Below are positions 61,128 to 64,000 of a stretch of 64,000 nt of DNA, in pieces. Numbering within the stretch: the stretch's first letter is position 1; each line of letters starts with the position of its first letter. The stretch lies in contig NC_066849.1 of NCBI RefSeq assembly GCF_001640805.2, positions 21,639,336 through 21,703,335 of the forward strand, written 5' to 3'. The translations under genes and the position numbers were made by a program. Origin of the DNA: Lates calcarifer. Lineage: Eukaryota; Chordata; Actinopteri; Centropomidae. Under the pieces are notes generated by a model, which did no database searches, was not told the origin of the DNA, and saw only the letters and a program-made list of their open reading frames with translations.

Positions 61128-62686
61128 GATGTAACCACACTAAGACTGTGTATTTTGGTCCCTTGCTCTTAATGTCAGAACATTTAGCCTCAGCTAAATT
61201 ATCCCACACATTACGAGAAACATGAGACTAAAACAAGATTCACTCTTTACATGCTTCAGCTTTGTCACCAGCTTGATCAGAGTGTGTGTGAGACAAAATG
61301 AGTTGAATTTGTAATTTCTGATAGGTGATGATGTTATAAATAAGCTGTCAAATCGCAGGAGTAGCATACTGAAGAAGAACTGATTAGTATGTACATGGCA
61401 ATGCTCACAATGCAGCTGAAAATGTCCCAATTGATGGGACAGTGGCGTGAGTACACGTGAGACGTATTTGAAAGTTCAAATCAGCATTTTTTTATTTTTT
61501 TTTTAACAATTGTAAATCATACACCATTTACACAAGACTAAATGCCAAAAGACTGGTGCCTGAGGCAGCATATGACAGAGTCAGTGTTAGTATGCAGGTC
61601 ACCAGCACAAAACAAGAATAAAAAAAGTTGATTTGACTGATATTTAAGAAGATTGAGTCAAATGAAAAGGATCCATTTTAGCTGAAACACATCTGAAACG
61701 AAAGGGAGAAGTGTTGGCTCCAAAACAGGCGTGACATCTTTTCATGTTATCGTTATCAGATGGGTTCAGCAGTATGCAATTAAATACATAGATATGTGTG
61801 AAATGAAGCTCTTCTCAAATCATCTCAGATGACATGTAAACAAGAGGTTGTAAGTAGTGTAAGCCTGCACAGATGAAGAGACAGAAAAAAGTGATATGAG
61901 GTTGTGGTTAAAAGGGCCATCAGTGTGTATAATGTCTGTATCTGTCATGAATATGTATCCTGTCAAAGTGCCCTTGGACCACACATCTGACCACTACCTG
62001 CTCTATGATTGTAAGTTGTCATGGGCACAAGCACCAGATGAATGGCTGAAATGTAAATGGTAACTGCAGAACAAACATAAATTACAAAAGTTGTATTTTT
62101 TAAATTTTCTTCATTTGTAATTTCTGTACCACCTTCACCCTGTCCATGTTCACATGAAGTAATGAAAACATGCAGCTGATGAATTTAACCATGGGTAAAA
62201 TTGAGGATGGTCAATAGGTGAGAGGCTCAACAAGGCTAAACTTTAATTGGAATAACTTCTCCTGATCTCTTTTCTCTCCTCAGTTGTATGTAATTCATGC
62301 AGTAGGACTGTGGTGTTTGTAACAGACTCTCCAAACTTCACTGTAATATTTGGCTGCCTGTACACATGAGAAGACAGCATGATTGTTGGAGGATTATCTC
62401 ACAGCACTTTAGAATATATGGATAATTTGTGGTTTTGTGCATCAATGCAGTATTGTCTTAACCTGTGACCCTTGCAGCACCTCCTTTTCCTTTAACCTGC
62501 TTTGTTCATTTTTTTTTATATTGACACCAAATCATTCGACTGTGTGTAATATAAAATGGTCACTCACAGTACTGAAATGGAGAATCACCAACTCTTCAGA
62601 TCTATTGAGTTTTCTAGCCTCGTAGCTCATTGTTTGAATCTCATTGTTCTCATCAATCCCCAAAGGCAGCAGTGTCAAGCAATAAA
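61128..62686 (+). other. tmem125 3' UTR and candidate polyadenylation sites
   Basis: AT-rich sequence without coding character follows the stop codon. Canonical AATAAA signals at 61617-61622 and 62681-62686 would give 3' UTRs of about 0.5 or 1.6 kb. I cannot tell which is used. Confidence 0.45.
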
Positions 62687-64000
62687 GTTCAGATAAACAA
62701 ACTGAGCATCAGCATCAGCTCCCCAGCACCAAGTTACAGAGTGGCTGATGGACCTATTCAAACATCTTGCTAGCTAAAATATTTTGCTCAGGAGTTAGTG
62801 GGTACCAAAACAGATGAGTAGAAAAATAACTTTATAACTGTCTATGTTATCCTCTGTCTGCTGAATGTATAAGGTGATAGTCCATGAAGACAGTTTGATG
62901 TCATATAGTTCATGCTTTAAAGTACAATAGCAAGTGGGTCCTGTATTATTACATCTTGTGGCAACAGCTTATAGAAGGGCCCTGTGTAAAAGTCAAGTTT
63001 TAAAACTGTGCTCAGCAAGCCTACACCTGTGTTGTGGAGTTACCAAAGATTCTTCTTGTTATGTTTGAGACTGTCCTTGTTGTCCTCTGGAAGATTTTGA
63101 GGATCTAAAATAAACAAGATAACATGAAACTGTCTTTATGAACATCTGCATGTGTTGTGTGTGCTTCTCACTGCTCCATCTGCACTGCAAACCAGAATTG
63201 TTCTACGTATGCGTGAAGGTTAGGATAACACATAGTGTAGAACAAATCAGGTTTCTGGTACAGTTTGGGCAATGACAGTGCCAACAAATAAGCCAAAACA
63301 ACTTTATAAGCTAGTGATATGGCGGTGAGTGTGTTTTCTGCCCCCTGCTAGCTAAAAGTAAAGAATGCAGCTTTAAACACGCCAGCAAGCGTGCAAAAAT
63401 GAAGGATGTTTGCAAACTTGCAATGGAAAAGTTAGGACATCTTTATACTGTATATTTTTCATGATTTTGTGAACATGTGACATATTTTCAAGAGATTGTT
63501 TTGGTGGTTGTGGAAGAATGGAAACAAAAGCCAGATTTCCTGAAAGAGTAAGGGGATCAATTAGCAGTTGAATTCATAGACTTTAACTTCATGTATATTT
63601 TTGGTGAGAGCAACTTAAATGTATTTAAATCCCTGATGCACTTGAAGTGAAAAGAGAAGGGTCCATAGTTGGGATGTGACAATTGTAGTCCTAGCACCTC
63701 TGAATTTATTAGATGTATTTTTGGCTCAGATAACAGTACATTATCATTCCCCACAGAGCAGAGAAGGAGAAACGACTGTTGGGGAAAAATCAGTGAAATT
63801 AAATCCATCATATCAAAATGGCCAGTCATAGAATTTCAATGCGCTTGCAAGAGTTTGAACTGGGTTGTCAATATGCTTAATCATCTTTCACTGAATTAGG
63901 TAAATCTACAGTACGCTGACACTGCTGCATTGTTATTATTGGGTCTTATTTGTTTCCAGAGGTGTTAAAACATTCACTTTGAAATGCAAAGAGTTCCATT
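62687..64000. other. Gene-free 3' flank
   Basis: No coding exon is supported. A segment at about 63280-63400, ending in TGCCCCCTGCTAGCTAAAAG and GCAGCTTTAAA, resembles the end of a common fish repeat, but the match is short. TIE1 and C1orf210, the next genes by human order, are not in view. Confidence 0.45.

Noticed and set aside
60584..61138. 184-codon minus-strand open frame opposite tmem125
   Set aside because: It is the antisense shadow of a GC-rich conserved coding exon; only the + strand matches a known family.

Overview
The window reads as teleost fish nuclear DNA, probably from a spiny-rayed (percomorph) species. It is AT-rich, its genes are split by GT-AG introns, and it carries many CA/GT microsatellites. 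It also holds decayed copies of interspersed repeats that I recognise as common in fish genomes. There are no operons, CRISPR arrays, tRNAs, rRNAs or viral genes that I can support.

Three protein genes are supported. (1) cfap144 (FAM183A) lies on the + strand at 26001-27163 in four coding exons. It encodes a 124-residue axonemal microtubule inner protein, and a perfect RFX X-box lies 61 bp before the ATG. (2) ebna1bp2 (ribosome biogenesis factor EBP2) lies on the - strand at 28014-30285 in nine coding exons. It is tail-to-tail with cfap144, and the two 3' UTRs probably overlap. Its exon 3 carries a one-base excess that breaks the frame. (3) tmem125 lies on the + strand at 60429-61127 as a single coding exon for a 232-residue four-pass membrane protein. 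The same three genes are neighbours on human 1p34.2, so the block looks like ancient vertebrate synteny. CFAP57, which in human lies between EBNA1BP2 and TMEM125, was not found.

Layout: 1-25.5 kb has no gene I can support, only repeats and a few conserved-looking non-coding stretches. 25.5-30.4 kb is the compact cfap144/ebna1bp2 pair. 30.4-48.7 kb is gene-free. A CpG-rich stretch ending in a strong splice donor (48770-49156) looks like a first, non-coding exon, possibly of tmem125 across an intron of about 10.9 kb. That putative intron (49157-60035) is full of mobile-element debris, including one fish repeat inserted in another and a hAT transposon with a perfect 8-bp target-site duplication inside an older repeat copy. 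61.1-64 kb is tmem125 3' UTR and flank.

I found no new biological system. The items most worth checking are the ebna1bp2 frameshift, the X-box, the nested transposons, the missing CFAP57 and the isolated CpG-rich exon.
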